The notes beneath the pieces were generated by a model, which made no database searches, was not told where the DNA came from, and worked only from the letters and a program-made list of their open reading frames with translations. A stretch of DNA of 64,000 bases. It comes from Candidatus Poseidoniales archaeon (lineage in GTDB: Archaea; Thermoplasmatota; Poseidoniia; Poseidoniales; Thalassarchaeaceae). The position numbers and the translations under genes were made by a program. Below are positions 27,325-37,300 of this stretch, piece after piece (positions within the stretch are counted from its first letter, which is position 1; each line of letters begins with the position of its first letter). Where the stretch lies: assembly GCA_012960975.1 (NCBI GenBank), contig DUAE01000033.1, positions 43,337-107,336 on the forward strand. Direction: 5' to 3'.

Positions 27325-28125
27325 ATGCAACCCGATGAGGAGTGGGGCACGCGCTGGAGAAGTTGTGCAAATCCTATCGCTCATCGCTTCATGGAAACCG
27401 CTTACGAAAAACAATCACTCGTCTGTCTCGCTGCCGACCTGCGCACTATTGATGAATTAGTGAACTTGGTCAATGAAGTGGGCCCGCATATTGCTGCTTT
27501 GAAGACTCATGTCGATATCGTCGAGGATTTTTCTTCAAAAAATTGGCTAAAATTAGTCGAAGCTGCTGCTGAAAACAATCTACTTCTTTTTGAGGATCGA
27601 AAGTTCGCCGATATCGGGGGAATTTCTCAAAAACAAATGGCTGGGGTTTACGATATTCGTTCATGGTCAGATATCGTTACTGCCCACAGGATTTCTGGGC
27701 CCGATATTATCGATGGGATTGCGGCTGGTTGGGCTGATGTGCAACGAATCGGGGGTGTGCTTTTACTCGCACAAATGTCGAGTCAAGGCAACCTGTTGAC
27801 CGGCAAATATACTGAGGAAACTATCGCCACAGGTAGAGGCTCTCCGCACGTCATCGGATATATTGGAAATGGCAGTTCTCCGGCCGAAGTGAGTGCTTTA
27901 CGAGAATTGGTTGGGGAAGGACAAATGATTTGGACGCCCGGCGTTAATCTTGATTCTAGTGCAGCAAAAATGGGACAAAGATATGGGAATCCACATGATT
28001 CCGTGATGGCGGGGGCAGATGCGATTATCGTCGGTTCTGGAATTTACCGAGTAAAAGACCGGAAATTCGCTGCAAAGGCATATGCTGATGCATCGTGGAA
28101 CGCTTTGCTCGAAAGAGAGAGATGA
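27325..28125 (+). CDS. pyrF: Orotidine 5'-phosphate decarboxylase, eukaryote-like
   Basis: Catalyses the last step of UMP synthesis. Motifs are LKTHVDI (with the conserved Lys) and FEDRKFADIG, carrying the catalytic Asp-x-Lys-x-x-Asp. IVTAHRISG, AQMSSQGNL and WTPGVNLD follow. These fit the UMPS/URA3 (eukaryotic-type) branch better than the usual archaeal enzymes, which are ~210-230 residues. I chose ATG 27325 (266 residues); the longer frame from 27178 would run into purL. Divergent from purL across 122 nt. ATGA overlap with the next gene. Confidence 0.9.
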   Translation: MQPDEEWGTRWRSCANPIAHRFMETAYEKQSLVCLAADLRTIDELVNLVNEVGPHIAALKTHVDIVEDFSSKNWLKLVEAAAENNLLLFEDRKFADIGGISQKQMAGVYDIRSWSDIVTAHRISGPDIIDGIAAGWADVQRIGGVLLLAQMSSQGNLLTGKYTEETIATGRGSPHVIGYIGNGSSPAEVSALRELVGEGQMIWTPGVNLDSSAAKMGQRYGNPHDSVMAGADAIIVGSGIYRVKDRKFAAKAYADASWNALLERER

Positions 28126-28361
28126 AATTGGGTTTTGCTGAATTATTAACTTGGTTTGCAGCGATTGGTACGATTGCGATTATTAGTTATTTAATCGGAA
28201 AAAACTTGTTGACGAGGTGGCGACTTGGATATCGGCTCGAAAACTTAGATGAGAGTTTACGGGATGATGCTTCGCTGAAAATCGAAGTGATTACGAGCGC
28301 GCCGCAAGGTAGTGAAATTTCTACTTCGGTGCCAGCAATTCTATTGGACGAAAGCGAGTAA
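28122..28361 (+). CDS. Small single-pass membrane protein
   Basis: A 79-residue protein whose ATG overlaps the pyrF stop (ATGA), so it is in the same operon. One hydrophobic helix (about residues 5-24, LLTWFAAIGTIAIISYLIG) is followed by a short charged domain. It overlaps the convergent receiver-domain gene by 21 nt at the 3' ends. Function unknown; the pyrF linkage may simply be positional. Confidence 0.6.
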   Translation: MKLGFAELLTWFAAIGTIAIISYLIGKNLLTRWRLGYRLENLDESLRDDASLKIEVITSAPQGSEISTSVPAILLDESE

Positions 28362-28997
28362 TTTATCGATTGCTGGTTGTATGTCAATATAACCTAAAAA
28401 ATTAGCAACTCCGATAGATCCTCCGGCAATTATCAATAGCAGCAGGAAATTGCGCAATTTTTTACTCTTTGCCTTCACTAAAGGCGATTCGGCGGTGGCC
28501 TGCGGCATAGCAGGAAGTGGAGGGAATTCAGGCATAATTGAAATTGGCGGCATCAGCGGTTCGGCTACCCCCATTTCAGGATAGAGAGCGTCGAGGTCAG
28601 CAACCCCTGGTGCATCGGGAATTTTTCCCATTATCATATCCCAACTTTCATCAATTTGTAATTTTGTCAGGGGCGTGACTAAGGTGGCTACTGCCCCTGC
28701 TGAATATGCTGCATCTTCTGCTTTTTCCAGGCGGGATTTGCTGGTGACAAAAACCAACCGGGCAGTAGCATGAGATTCGCGAATCTCCAATGCCGCAATG
28801 TGGCCGTCCATCGAAGGTATGTCTAGTGCAAGGAAAGTCAAATCGGGGCGGAGTTTGACATATTCATCTACGGCTTTATCTCCATCATCACATATTTCGA
28901 TGGCCCATCCCCTTCGAGACAGGACGCTTTTGAGTCTGCCTTCAATAATTGGATTGACGACGACGACGAGAGCCGTCTTTGTCTCTTCGCCCGCCAT
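28341..28997 (-). CDS. Degenerate receiver-domain protein with C-terminal membrane helix
   Basis: Residues ~8-125 follow the CheY-like receiver pattern, with a candidate phospho-Asp59 in FLALDIPSMDG and Thr in VFVTSKS. However, the acidic pair after strand 1 is missing (VVVVNP) and the conserved Lys-Pro is replaced by VTPL. It is thus probably a pseudo-receiver. A Pro-rich linker (MPPISIMPEFPPLPAMP) leads to a basic patch and a membrane helix (NFLLLLIIAGGSIG). The start at 28997 has a GTGGTGA upstream; ATG 29042 and 29027 are alternatives. It lies just downstream of ftsY on the same strand. Confidence 0.7.
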   Translation of the reverse strand: MAGEETKTALVVVVNPIIEGRLKSVLSRRGWAIEICDDGDKAVDEYVKLRPDLTFLALDIPSMDGHIAALEIRESHATARLVFVTSKSRLEKAEDAAYSAGAVATLVTPLTKLQIDESWDMIMGKIPDAPGVADLDALYPEMGVAEPLMPPISIMPEFPPLPAMPQATAESPLVKAKSKKLRNFLLLLIIAGGSIGVANFLGYIDIQPAIDKLLAFVQ

Positions 28998-29047
28998 GAT
29001 AATCACCACACGAAAGGATTTCTTCATGAACGACTCGGTCATTCCAT

Positions 29048-30334
29048 TTACTGAATTATCGAGTCAATAAACCACTCTGGGTCGAAGTTTAACAAATCCT
29101 CGTAGCCTTGCCCGACACCAGCGAGTACGATTGGTCTGCCTGTAGCATGAGCGATCGATAATGCTGCGCCACCCTTTGCATCTGTGTCTAATTTACAAAG
29201 CACTGCGCCATCAAAACTCAAAATTTTCTGGAACACAGTCGCTTGGGTTACGGCGTCATTTCCAGCCAGAGCATCTGCTACAAATAACACCAGATGGGGA
29301 CGGCAGACCCTGTGGACTTTTCGTAATTCTTCCATCAAATTAGTCTTGTTTTGCATCCGGCCGGCTGTATCAATGATTACAATGTCGTCACCCTTTGCCC
29401 TCGCACTTTCAATAGCATCACGAGCGATCGCTGCTGAATCTCCCCCTCGTTGACTACGAACACATCGAACGCCAAGGCGCTCGCTGTGAGCAGCAAGTTG
29501 GTCAATCGCCCCGGCACGGAATGTATCGGCAGCTGCAAGCACTACTGAATATCCCTCATTTGAGAGGCGGTGTGCAATTTTTGCAGTAGTTGTGGTCTTT
29601 CCTGTGCCGTTTACTCCAACAATCATTATCGAAACTGGGCCGCCGGCAGCGACGAATGCTTGGATGGTTTTGTCAAAATCCCAATAGCCGGCTTCCAATA
29701 ATCCGAGTAACGATTTACGGAGCGCTAAATCAACAACTTCCGTTAAAGATTGTTTCTTCGAAATTCGCGCTCCAATCAAATTCGCCCTCAAGGCAGCAAC
29801 TACCTCTTGTGTAGCAGAGTGCCCCATATCGGCGCTTAATAATTCAAATTCAAGGTCTTCAAGAATCTTGTCCAATACGGGGCTATTCTTGATTATTTGA
29901 CCTCCTCGAGAAACTTCTGATTCGCTTATATCTATATTGAAAGTAGCTGGCTCCACTGCTACTAGTTTCCTACCAGTCGTTGATTGCATTCTATCACGAA
30001 CTTTTGGTTTTAATTCTGTATCAACCAAGTTACCAAGTTCAACCGATGCTGCTCTTTCTGCCCGTTTTCTTTGCTTTTTACCCCCGGGCTGAGAAAATGG
30101 ATCGGGGACCAATTGTTCTTGAAAATCATCCCATCCCTCTTCGACTTTGGCTTGAAAATCTTCAAACCCAGGGGGTGGGGGTGGGGGTGCTGTCTGCTTT
30201 ATTTTCTCTATAGCCTCGAGTAATTTTCGTCGCTCAATAAGAGCCAGTTCTGCTTCAATTGAGCCTTCTTCCACAGCGATTTCTTCTTCTACCACATCTT
30301 TGGCTTGTTTTTTAAATCGATCAAATAATCCCAT
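29048..30334 (-). CDS. ftsY: Signal recognition particle receptor FtsY
   Basis: A GTPase that docks SRP-ribosome complexes to the membrane. An acidic N-terminal A domain (GLFDRFKKQAKDVVEEE) with a Pro-rich linker comes first. The NG domain follows, with G1 GVNGTGKTTTTAK (240-252), the DTFRAGA box, DTAGRMQ, TKLD-type KLDTDAKGG and GVGQGYEDL near the end. GAGGTG precedes the ATG. It lies 9 nt after pfdA; pfdA-ftsY linkage is typical of archaea. Confidence 0.95.
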   Translation of the reverse strand: MGLFDRFKKQAKDVVEEEIAVEEGSIEAELALIERRKLLEAIEKIKQTAPPPPPPGFEDFQAKVEEGWDDFQEQLVPDPFSQPGGKKQRKRAERAASVELGNLVDTELKPKVRDRMQSTTGRKLVAVEPATFNIDISESEVSRGGQIIKNSPVLDKILEDLEFELLSADMGHSATQEVVAALRANLIGARISKKQSLTEVVDLALRKSLLGLLEAGYWDFDKTIQAFVAAGGPVSIMIVGVNGTGKTTTTAKIAHRLSNEGYSVVLAAADTFRAGAIDQLAAHSERLGVRCVRSQRGGDSAAIARDAIESARAKGDDIVIIDTAGRMQNKTNLMEELRKVHRVCRPHLVLFVADALAGNDAVTQATVFQKILSFDGAVLCKLDTDAKGGAALSIAHATGRPIVLAGVGQGYEDLLNFDPEWFIDSIIQ

Positions 30335-30343
30335 TCACACACC

Positions 30344-30895
30344 TCAATCATCCAATGTAAACTCGGTGCCGCGCTTCCTCTTGCGCCGCTTGGGTTTCGA
30401 TTCGGTTGTTTTCGGCACCGCCTCGGTTGATGGAGGGGGTTCTTCGTTAGCATTACCGAACAATTCGGGTTCTGGACCTTGGAGTTCGGCGATTTGTTCA
30501 TTGAAAATATTTGCTAAATCTAGAGTTTCTTGCTCCAAATTATTGAATTCTTCTGTTAAATTTTCAATGAGGCGTGATAATTCCTCACCTCTTTCCGATA
30601 TTGTTTCAAACGCTTCTGAAAGAGTGTTTTCGGCCTGCACACGACTACCGATATCGATTACTACACCCGGATTTGATGGAATATCAACGATGATTTGTAC
30701 ACCAGAACCCAATGGAATCATCGCTCCTTTCGTCCCTTCTGGTGGAATTGCGGCCAATGTTTCGATGGTTTGTACTTGTTCAATACGGATTTGCTCCAAT
30801 CTGCCAATCTGTTGTTCAAGGGCTTCCATCCGCTTACGATTAGTGTCAACGGTTTGGGCAATTCGCTGTAGTTCGGCCCTGTCGGGTGTACTCAT
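30344..30895 (-). CDS. pfdA: Prefoldin alpha subunit
   Basis: A subunit of the hexameric co-chaperone that hands unfolded proteins to the thermosome. Two long coiled-coil helices (about residues 5-50 and 85-140) are separated by a beta hairpin segment (AMIPLGSGVQIIVDI, VVIDIGSRVQAENTL), the prefoldin alpha pattern. A charged tail of ~40 residues ends in KRRKRKRGTEF, longer than usual. I used ATG 30895 (MSTPDRAEL). Upstream of ftsY, same strand. The chaperonin partner is at 6-8 kb. Confidence 0.9.
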   Translation of the reverse strand: MSTPDRAELQRIAQTVDTNRKRMEALEQQIGRLEQIRIEQVQTIETLAAIPPEGTKGAMIPLGSGVQIIVDIPSNPGVVIDIGSRVQAENTLSEAFETISERGEELSRLIENLTEEFNNLEQETLDLANIFNEQIAELQGPEPELFGNANEEPPPSTEAVPKTTESKPKRRKRKRGTEFTLDD

Positions 30896-31016
30896 TGAGC
30901 CATGGGGGGCGTAGGAGTGCAATGAAGCCGTCGCTTAGGCTAAGATTGTCTACGGTGATGTGAAATCGTCGCCAAAAGAAGCGGAGAAGAAGATGGGGTC
31001 TGAAAGGTGGATAAGA

Positions 31017-31904
31017 TTATTCGCCGTCCCAAATTCCTTCATTAATCATGAATTCCATGACTCTTTCAGAAACATTCGCTCTGTTTCCACCACGAACGCC
31101 CGTTGCAGATACTGCGAATACCTCTGGAGGTATGTTGTCAGCCTCGCGGAGTTCGTAGCCTACATTTCGGCCGTAAGAAATTGCTTCAATATCAGGCATA
31201 ACCCATGCCTCAACATCTTCGTCGGCGTACCTATGCTCAATCATCCTCTTGCGAACATCTGTTGAGAAGGGGTCTGAATCTGATACGGGAGTGTCTCGGA
31301 TACCAACAACTACTCTCTTGCCTTGGTCGAGTTCTCTCTGAATGAGCCATTCGTGCCCAACATGCAAGGGTTGCCAGCGACCTGGAAGAAGAGTTGCCTT
31401 GGGTTTCTCAAACAAGTGTGCTAGTTGCTTTACCATGTCGTCAACTGAATTGCCTTCACTACCACTAGAATTCAAAGTGATGTGTGCACACTTTGGTTCA
31501 TCGAAGGGATCGCTAATGCCTGTGAAACTGGATATCTCGCCGGTGCGAGCCTTTGCATAGAGGCCTTTCACATCTCTTTCCTCGCAAACTTCGAGAGAGG
31601 TTGAGATGTGTACCATTACTGCATTATCTGGGAGAATTTCTAGGATCTTCTCTCGCACGTCTTCGTAAGGAGTGATGAATGAACAAATAACATCTGTGTG
31701 CTTTGAGATCATATTCGCCATCTTAGCAATACCGAGAAGGTGTCTTTCTCGTCCTTCGCGACTAAAATCGTGGTTAGAGAAGAAGTCTCTTATCGTGTCG
31801 CCATCAAGCACTTCACAACCATATATGTCTGCCGCAGCCATAGCGATTGTCGTTTTTCCTGCTCCGGAAAGACCTGTAAACCAAACTACCTTGTTGCTCA
31901 TCAT
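31017..31904 (-). CDS. cysC: APS kinase fused to an HxGH nucleotidyltransferase domain
   Basis: The N-terminal domain (~1-165) is adenylylsulfate kinase, which makes PAPS from APS. It has the P-loop GLSGAGKTT (11-19), LDGDTIRDF, a SFITPY segment, and KGLYAKARTGEISSFTGI-type substrate contacts. The C-terminal domain (~168-295) has GRWQPLHVGH, an HxGH nucleotidyltransferase motif, plus VVGIRDTP and a late ISYGRNVGY stretch, resembling NMN/FMN adenylyltransferase-type enzymes more than ATP sulfurylase. AAGGTG supports ATG 31904; ATG 31946 is possible. It lies divergent from a sulfotransferase gene. Confidence 0.88.
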   Translation of the reverse strand: MMSNKVVWFTGLSGAGKTTIAMAAADIYGCEVLDGDTIRDFFSNHDFSREGRERHLLGIAKMANMISKHTDVICSFITPYEDVREKILEILPDNAVMVHISTSLEVCEERDVKGLYAKARTGEISSFTGISDPFDEPKCAHITLNSSGSEGNSVDDMVKQLAHLFEKPKATLLPGRWQPLHVGHEWLIQRELDQGKRVVVGIRDTPVSDSDPFSTDVRKRMIEHRYADEDVEAWVMPDIEAISYGRNVGYELREADNIPPEVFAVSATGVRGGNRANVSERVMEFMINEGIWDGE

Positions 31905-32013
31905 TACACCTTCTGGGACTGGGTCGAAATATGGCCTGTATTTCATTGCGACGGATGGTTGAGGTCTTTACTAAAGTGTGAATTCCTATATCTGAAGGAC
32001 GAGGGGGGGTTCT

Positions 32014-32907
32014 ATGGAGGCCGGGCAGCCAGTGGTTCCTGAAGTCGGTGCTTTTCTTCTAGGTGCACCCAAGGCAGGCACCACTTGGTTAGCAGATGCC
32101 CTTTCTCAACACCCAGGTATTTGTGTATCTAATCCTAAGGAGCCGAATATTGTAGCCACGCACAAAGGAACTTTTTCTAGAGACGATTCGCCACCGAACT
32201 GGAAGGCATATACTGGCTGTTTCGTAGAAAACGGAGTTCGAATAGATTGTTCGGTTCACGCATTGGCCTGCCCAATCGCTCCTCGGAGAATTAGTGAAAC
32301 TTGGCCTGATGCGAAATTGATTATTTCTCTACGGGAGCCGGTCAGTCGCACGGTTTCTCATTGGAATATGGCCATCAGCACAGAGGAAGATAAAGAAAAT
32401 AATTTGGATTGGAATGATTTTGAAGTGGCTTGGGCCGACTCTCATTTACAGTGTGATACGCTCTATGGTTCGTCCATCTCAAGGTGGTTGGAATTTTTTG
32501 ATTTGGATTCTATTTTGATTATTGATGCAAAGAGAATGAGGATGGAACCATTGAAGGTTTTGAAAGAAATTTGTGAGCACATTGGCGTCGATGATTATTC
32601 CTTTAATTTAGATATGGTACACAACACAAATACTGCTTCTGATCGGCGGCGCCCCACTCTATTCGGCCGCCTATTTCGTAGCCTTGCGAATTTATTACCT
32701 AATTTCGTAAAGAGACCTATTGTGAAGCGATTACAAAGAAAGGGCGTGGATGTATACAAAATACCAGTTCTATCTAGTAAAGCCCCTGAGAAGCGGGAAA
32801 TCACTGATGCGCAACGATTGATTCTGGCAGAAAAGGTGAATGAAGACCTTTTACTTTTGGAAAAATTGACTGGTTTTTCAAACCCCGATTGGCCGATTCA
32901 GTCCTGA
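32014..32907 (+). CDS. PAPS-dependent sulfotransferase (first copy)
   Basis: Transfers sulfate from PAPS to an alcohol or amine. The 5'-phosphosulfate loop is LLGAPKAGTTWL (15-26). The 3'-phosphate site is SLREPVSRTVSHW (105-117), with the conserved Arg and Ser. The 297-residue length fits membrane-lipid/carbohydrate sulfotransferases, but no membrane anchor is present, so it is likely cytosolic. It overlaps cysQ tail-to-tail by 10 nt. The APS kinase on one side and PAP phosphatase on the other support the assignment. Confidence 0.88.
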   Translation: MEAGQPVVPEVGAFLLGAPKAGTTWLADALSQHPGICVSNPKEPNIVATHKGTFSRDDSPPNWKAYTGCFVENGVRIDCSVHALACPIAPRRISETWPDAKLIISLREPVSRTVSHWNMAISTEEDKENNLDWNDFEVAWADSHLQCDTLYGSSISRWLEFFDLDSILIIDAKRMRMEPLKVLKEICEHIGVDDYSFNLDMVHNTNTASDRRRPTLFGRLFRSLANLLPNFVKRPIVKRLQRKGVDVYKIPVLSSKAPEKREITDAQRLILAEKVNEDLLLLEKLTGFSNPDWPIQS

Positions 32908-33710
32908 TGAGCTATCCATTGCTCGTTCCAACGTTCGTCTGCTGCGACCATGAAAAATGGGTTTAATATATTGTCAACTAAATCATAATCAAGCGTTTTA
33001 CCAGAAGGCCCTAACACACAACCTCCAGCACCGGTGACTACTGCGTGTGCTGCTGCTATATCCCAACAAGAAGTGGGCCCAAATCGAGGGTATAAGTCGG
33101 CATTACCTTCAGCTACAATACACGCCTTCAAAGAAGAACCCATTCTAATTAAGTCATAATTTCCGAGAGTTTTTGCAAAAGATTCGTCTTTCTCCCCTCT
33201 GTGTGATCCGCTTGCGACTAGCCTTATTGGGTTAGGGGGATTTGATGGGTTTACTCTCATCAAACCAGAACCATTTGGGCCCTGTCTTTCTGAAGGATGT
33301 AATGCTCCCCCCCACCAAGTAGTATTCGTCACAGGCGCATGAACAACCCCGAAAAGTGGTGACCAACGGTTACCGTTTTTCTTCATCAAGGCGATATTAA
33401 CCGTAAACATCCCATTCCGCTTGATAAATTCCTTTGTCCCATCGAGAGGATCGACCAACCAACAAGTGTTACTCGAAAGAGGGTCGCCTACATTACCTTC
33501 CTCCGAAACAATTGGGAAGTTGTTCAATGACTGTAATCCCTCGACAATGACGTTGTGCGCTGCGATGTCGGCTTCTGTCAAAGGTGAATTATCACTTTTA
33601 TTAGAAATTTCAAATCCTTCTGCGCGATTATATATTTCTAAAATCGCAAGCCCTGCATCTTCTGCAAGTTTGACAATAGAATCTGCGTCCAAGGGCGTCA
33701 CTCCGATCAA
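32898..33710 (-). CDS. cysQ: 3'(2'),5'-bisphosphate nucleotidase CysQ
   Basis: Hydrolyses PAP, the inhibitory product of sulfotransferases, to AMP. It belongs to the inositol-monophosphatase fold: metal-binding Glu70-Glu71 (VSEEG), DPLDGTKEF (87-95), and the C-terminal CWDIAAAHAVVTGAGG site. TKEF after DPLDG and the overall pattern favour CysQ over a plain inositol phosphatase. Its start overlaps the upstream membrane protein gene by 4 nt (ATGA). Placement within the sulfation island fits PAP clearance. Confidence 0.88.
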   Translation of the reverse strand: MIGVTPLDADSIVKLAEDAGLAILEIYNRAEGFEISNKSDNSPLTEADIAAHNVIVEGLQSLNNFPIVSEEGNVGDPLSSNTCWLVDPLDGTKEFIKRNGMFTVNIALMKKNGNRWSPLFGVVHAPVTNTTWWGGALHPSERQGPNGSGLMRVNPSNPPNPIRLVASGSHRGEKDESFAKTLGNYDLIRMGSSLKACIVAEGNADLYPRFGPTSCWDIAAAHAVVTGAGGCVLGPSGKTLDYDLVDNILNPFFMVAADERWNEQWIAHQD

Positions 33711-34276
33711 AAATCTTGCATTTCATCAGCAGCAGTTTCAAGCTTTGTTCGTGCCTCTTCACTTAGATGATAGAGGAAGGGGTCTTCGTCCCCTACAATT
33801 TCTTTCCAAGAAGACATCGTTCTAGCCCAAATTTCCTGTTCCGAATTCCATTCTAACCAACGATCAACGAAATCGCAATGGCGTTGTATCTCATCATCAT
33901 CATCAGACATTTTTCTCAAAATTGTATTGGTTTGTGCAAGTAGCATACCAAATGGGGCGTTTACTTTGTATGTTGTAAATGGATTACGTTCTTGCACAAC
34001 CGTTAGGTGTTCGCGCCAAAGGCCGAATGTAACATCGTAAACCCAGCCAATTAACAGAACTATGGACAGGACCCCCAGACTAATTCCAATTAAACCAAGA
34101 TAAGTTGGTTGTATCCCGAATACCGGGTCCATCGCTTTGAATCTCCAACTCACTAATGGCCAGAGGAGGAGGGTAAGGGTTGTACACCAAAATCCCATTG
34201 AAATCAGGGTTTGGCTTTGTTGAATGCGCCAATATTGGCGCATGAAGGATTTCTTCAGCACAGCATCGCCTCTCAT
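33707..34276 (-). CDS. Membrane protein linked to cysQ, unknown
   Basis: A 189-residue protein with two strong membrane helices (LISMGFWCTTLTLLLWPLV and LGLIGISLGVLSIVLLIGWVY) and a cytoplasmic-looking C-terminal ~100 residues rich in Glu, Trp and Asp. ATG 34276 has GGTGA about 10 nt upstream; a TTG at 34309 would extend it by 11 residues. Translationally coupled to cysQ (ATGA). It may help in sulfation or export, but nothing in the sequence proves this. Confidence 0.6.
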   Translation of the reverse strand: MRGDAVLKKSFMRQYWRIQQSQTLISMGFWCTTLTLLLWPLVSWRFKAMDPVFGIQPTYLGLIGISLGVLSIVLLIGWVYDVTFGLWREHLTVVQERNPFTTYKVNAPFGMLLAQTNTILRKMSDDDDEIQRHCDFVDRWLEWNSEQEIWARTMSSWKEIVGDEDPFLYHLSEEARTKLETAADEMQDF

Positions 34277-34356
34277 GATTCTGTTTTCACCGTTGCGCGT
34301 CCAGGTCAAGTGAAAGTTTGGTTAGATTACTCCTTAATCATTTCCAAAATGATTGG

Positions 34357-37300
34357 TTATTCCTGAATAATCTCTTGTTGCATTGGATGCTCTACGATCT
34401 CTTGCTCAACCGGTTTCCTTAGTTTCAAGTATCCAATTGTACCAATAATTGTGAACACAACGATTATCGCAACGATGAGTCCAGTCATTCCAATTGTAGA
34501 AGATGAGGTGCCTTCAGTTGATGGTTGAGAATTATTTTCCTCTTGTTGTTGTGGTGAAATGATTGTAAACGGTGTTGATGATTGATTCAATACTGAAACT
34601 TCTCCAATGCGATTGGTAATGGAAAGAACCCAAGGTTGACTCCAAGTCCCTTCTTCAAATCCTGTATTAATTAGGAGAGAGAGTCCAAGTTGGCCTTGTG
34701 AGGAAAGTTCTCCTACCACTGTAGTTTCTTGAATGAATGATGTTGCCCCCAACACTGTTAATGAAACATCCATTGGAAAGGTTCCATCAGTATTGCTGAT
34801 AATACAACTTACTAGGGTTGCAGTTGTATTCATTTGCAGTGATTGTGTCACTTCAGTACACTGAACATCCACGTTATATTCAATTGCAGAAGAAGCATCT
34901 ATCGTATTGGAATATTGTTCACATTCGGTACTATCAGTTGCGTCACAAACCAAAACCTGTACTTCAATTGAGTTATCCAATAATGAAGATAAAGAAACTT
35001 CAATCGCCCAATCTCCATCTTGAATAGAGTGATTATCAAGGAGGGTTGTACCTGCACTAGTAATCGTTACCAAACCTTCTCTAAAGCGGAATTGGTGTTG
35101 TCCGGAAACTGTTAGATTCAAATCATTTGAATCGAATTGCCATGAGCTAATATCTCCTGAAACAAGAGGGGCCAGTGGTATTATTTCAAACATTGAAGAA
35201 GTAATAACCGTTTGACTTGGGTTTCCATATCCATCGAAAAGGAATGCTGTAAGTTCATGAAATCCAATTTCCCAATCTGTTGTTTGCAATAGAACTGAAG
35301 ACATTCCTGTATTGATTGGGGAAATGGTTTGATTAGAAACTTGGGTGCCATTGAAAGAAGCAATAACATAGCCATTGATCATCTCGTTTTGGTCACTTGA
35401 CCATTCCAATTGTACAATCATATCACCTATCAATACGATTTCATCATGATTAATTGCTGTTATTACAGGTCCAGTCAGATCCACTAAACTAAAGGAATAA
35501 TCAACACCACTTTGGTATCCATCAACATCTTCAGCCATTTGTCCAGTTGTCTCTGAAATATCAACCTCTAATAGCCATGTCTTCAAATCATCACGGCTTG
35601 GAGTCCAATATGCTGTATAGGCATTTTTGTTTTCATCCCAACCAAGCCAAAGAGCCTCTGAATTTCCTTGTGAAGGCGTTAAGATGACCGATGCCGATAA
35701 ATCACTTCTATTATGCTGAGATGTAACCGAAAAAATGAATCCATCAACGTGCAATTCCCATGTGCTGGAATCTTCAAATACAGATATTACATTATGTGTA
35801 TTATTTGCTGCAGCCATCGTTATTGAAGTGACCGATGGGAAGGCAGGGCCGATTTCAAATGCATAGGCTTGCTCTACAAATAGCACATTGCCATGAGCAT
35901 CGACCAGTTCTAATGCAATATAATTTTGAGTTGTAGCTGTAGGGTTAAATCCTGTTGGATTGAAAGAAGCACCATACCTTCCTATGGTGGAAAAATAGAA
36001 TAACGAATTTGTTATTGCTGGTTTTGTACTATCGCCTTGATGAATCCAAGCTGAACCTGTCAGTGTTGTTTCACCAATAACATCTCCAACAGTAATTGCA
36101 AATGAATCTCCTACACGAATAGATTTTCCAATATTTTCTCCAATTCTATGATATATTGAATAGAGTTGGGGGGCGATATCATCAATCCACTGTACAGACA
36201 GATCTTTGAGAGTCACCTCATAGTTTTGCAAGTTAAATGGAATTGTATCTCCCGAGACTTGCAATGTGTATTGAGATAAACAAGATGATATGGCATTATA
36301 CCAATCATTACAAGTTGCAAATGCATATTGTGTTAGGCTTGATTTCAAATCAATATCATGTGTCCAAGACCAAGACATCTGAGGATGTTTAGCATCCAAT
36401 TGTACTGCCATAGTTGTTGAAATATTGAAAATTAGTTGATTCATTTCAACTCCATCTGTTCCAATCGTTCCACTACTCGGCCATGCATTGATTAATTGTT
36501 GAGTAGTGAACTCAATGTCAACTCCTCCTAATTCTGAATTCATAGCCCCAGTATAAACTGTTGAACTACCCAACATCACCTCAATTGTATCTGTGGCAGA
36601 ATTAATTGGCCAATCTATCCATATATTGAGAGATGATGTTGGAATTGCAAATGTTGGAATTGAAATGTTAACTGTGTGTGAATTAGAATTACTCACAATC
36701 GTAGCATTATCTGAATAACCAATTGATTGTGAAAGTGGACCCAAAAGTGTGCTTCCACCTAGCATAGTCATCTCAAGATTATTGAGAATATGTGCATCAT
36801 CCCAGAATAACGTATAGTCGCTCAATTCTGGAGAGTGTGTACCTGTACGATTGAATTGATAAGAAAATTGTACAGCAGTTAACCGCAGTAATATTTGGTG
36901 TGATAAATTGCCTATATTCCAATCACTCCAATCAGTAGAAGTATCTGTTGTTAAGCCAGAAATTGTGTATCTATATTTGAATATTAAACTTGAATTTACT
37001 GGAATTGTTGAAGTGTGATTTATCCATCCATCAATAATTTCTCCGCCATTTGGCGACCATGCATCGGTAATGAAAGAACCGTCATTCTCATCGACCTCGT
37101 TTGAAACTGTATAGCCTGCCCAAGTAGAGGAACTGTTGACTCCAGTTGAACCTGAAGAACCCGGCACCCCAGTTGAACCGGTTCCATATGGTTGGCCTCC
37201 ACTACCACCACTACCAGCTGAAACAGAAATAGTTCCTTGATTGTAATAATTGGAGACTTTGGTCATTATAGTAATACGGCCGCCGCCGCCGCCGCCGCCG

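Noticed and set aside
31017-31500. C-terminal half of the APS kinase fusion called as ATP sulfurylase
   Set aside because: It has an HxGH motif, but I do not see the GRDHA element, and the nearby motifs fit NMN/FMN adenylyltransferase-like enzymes better.
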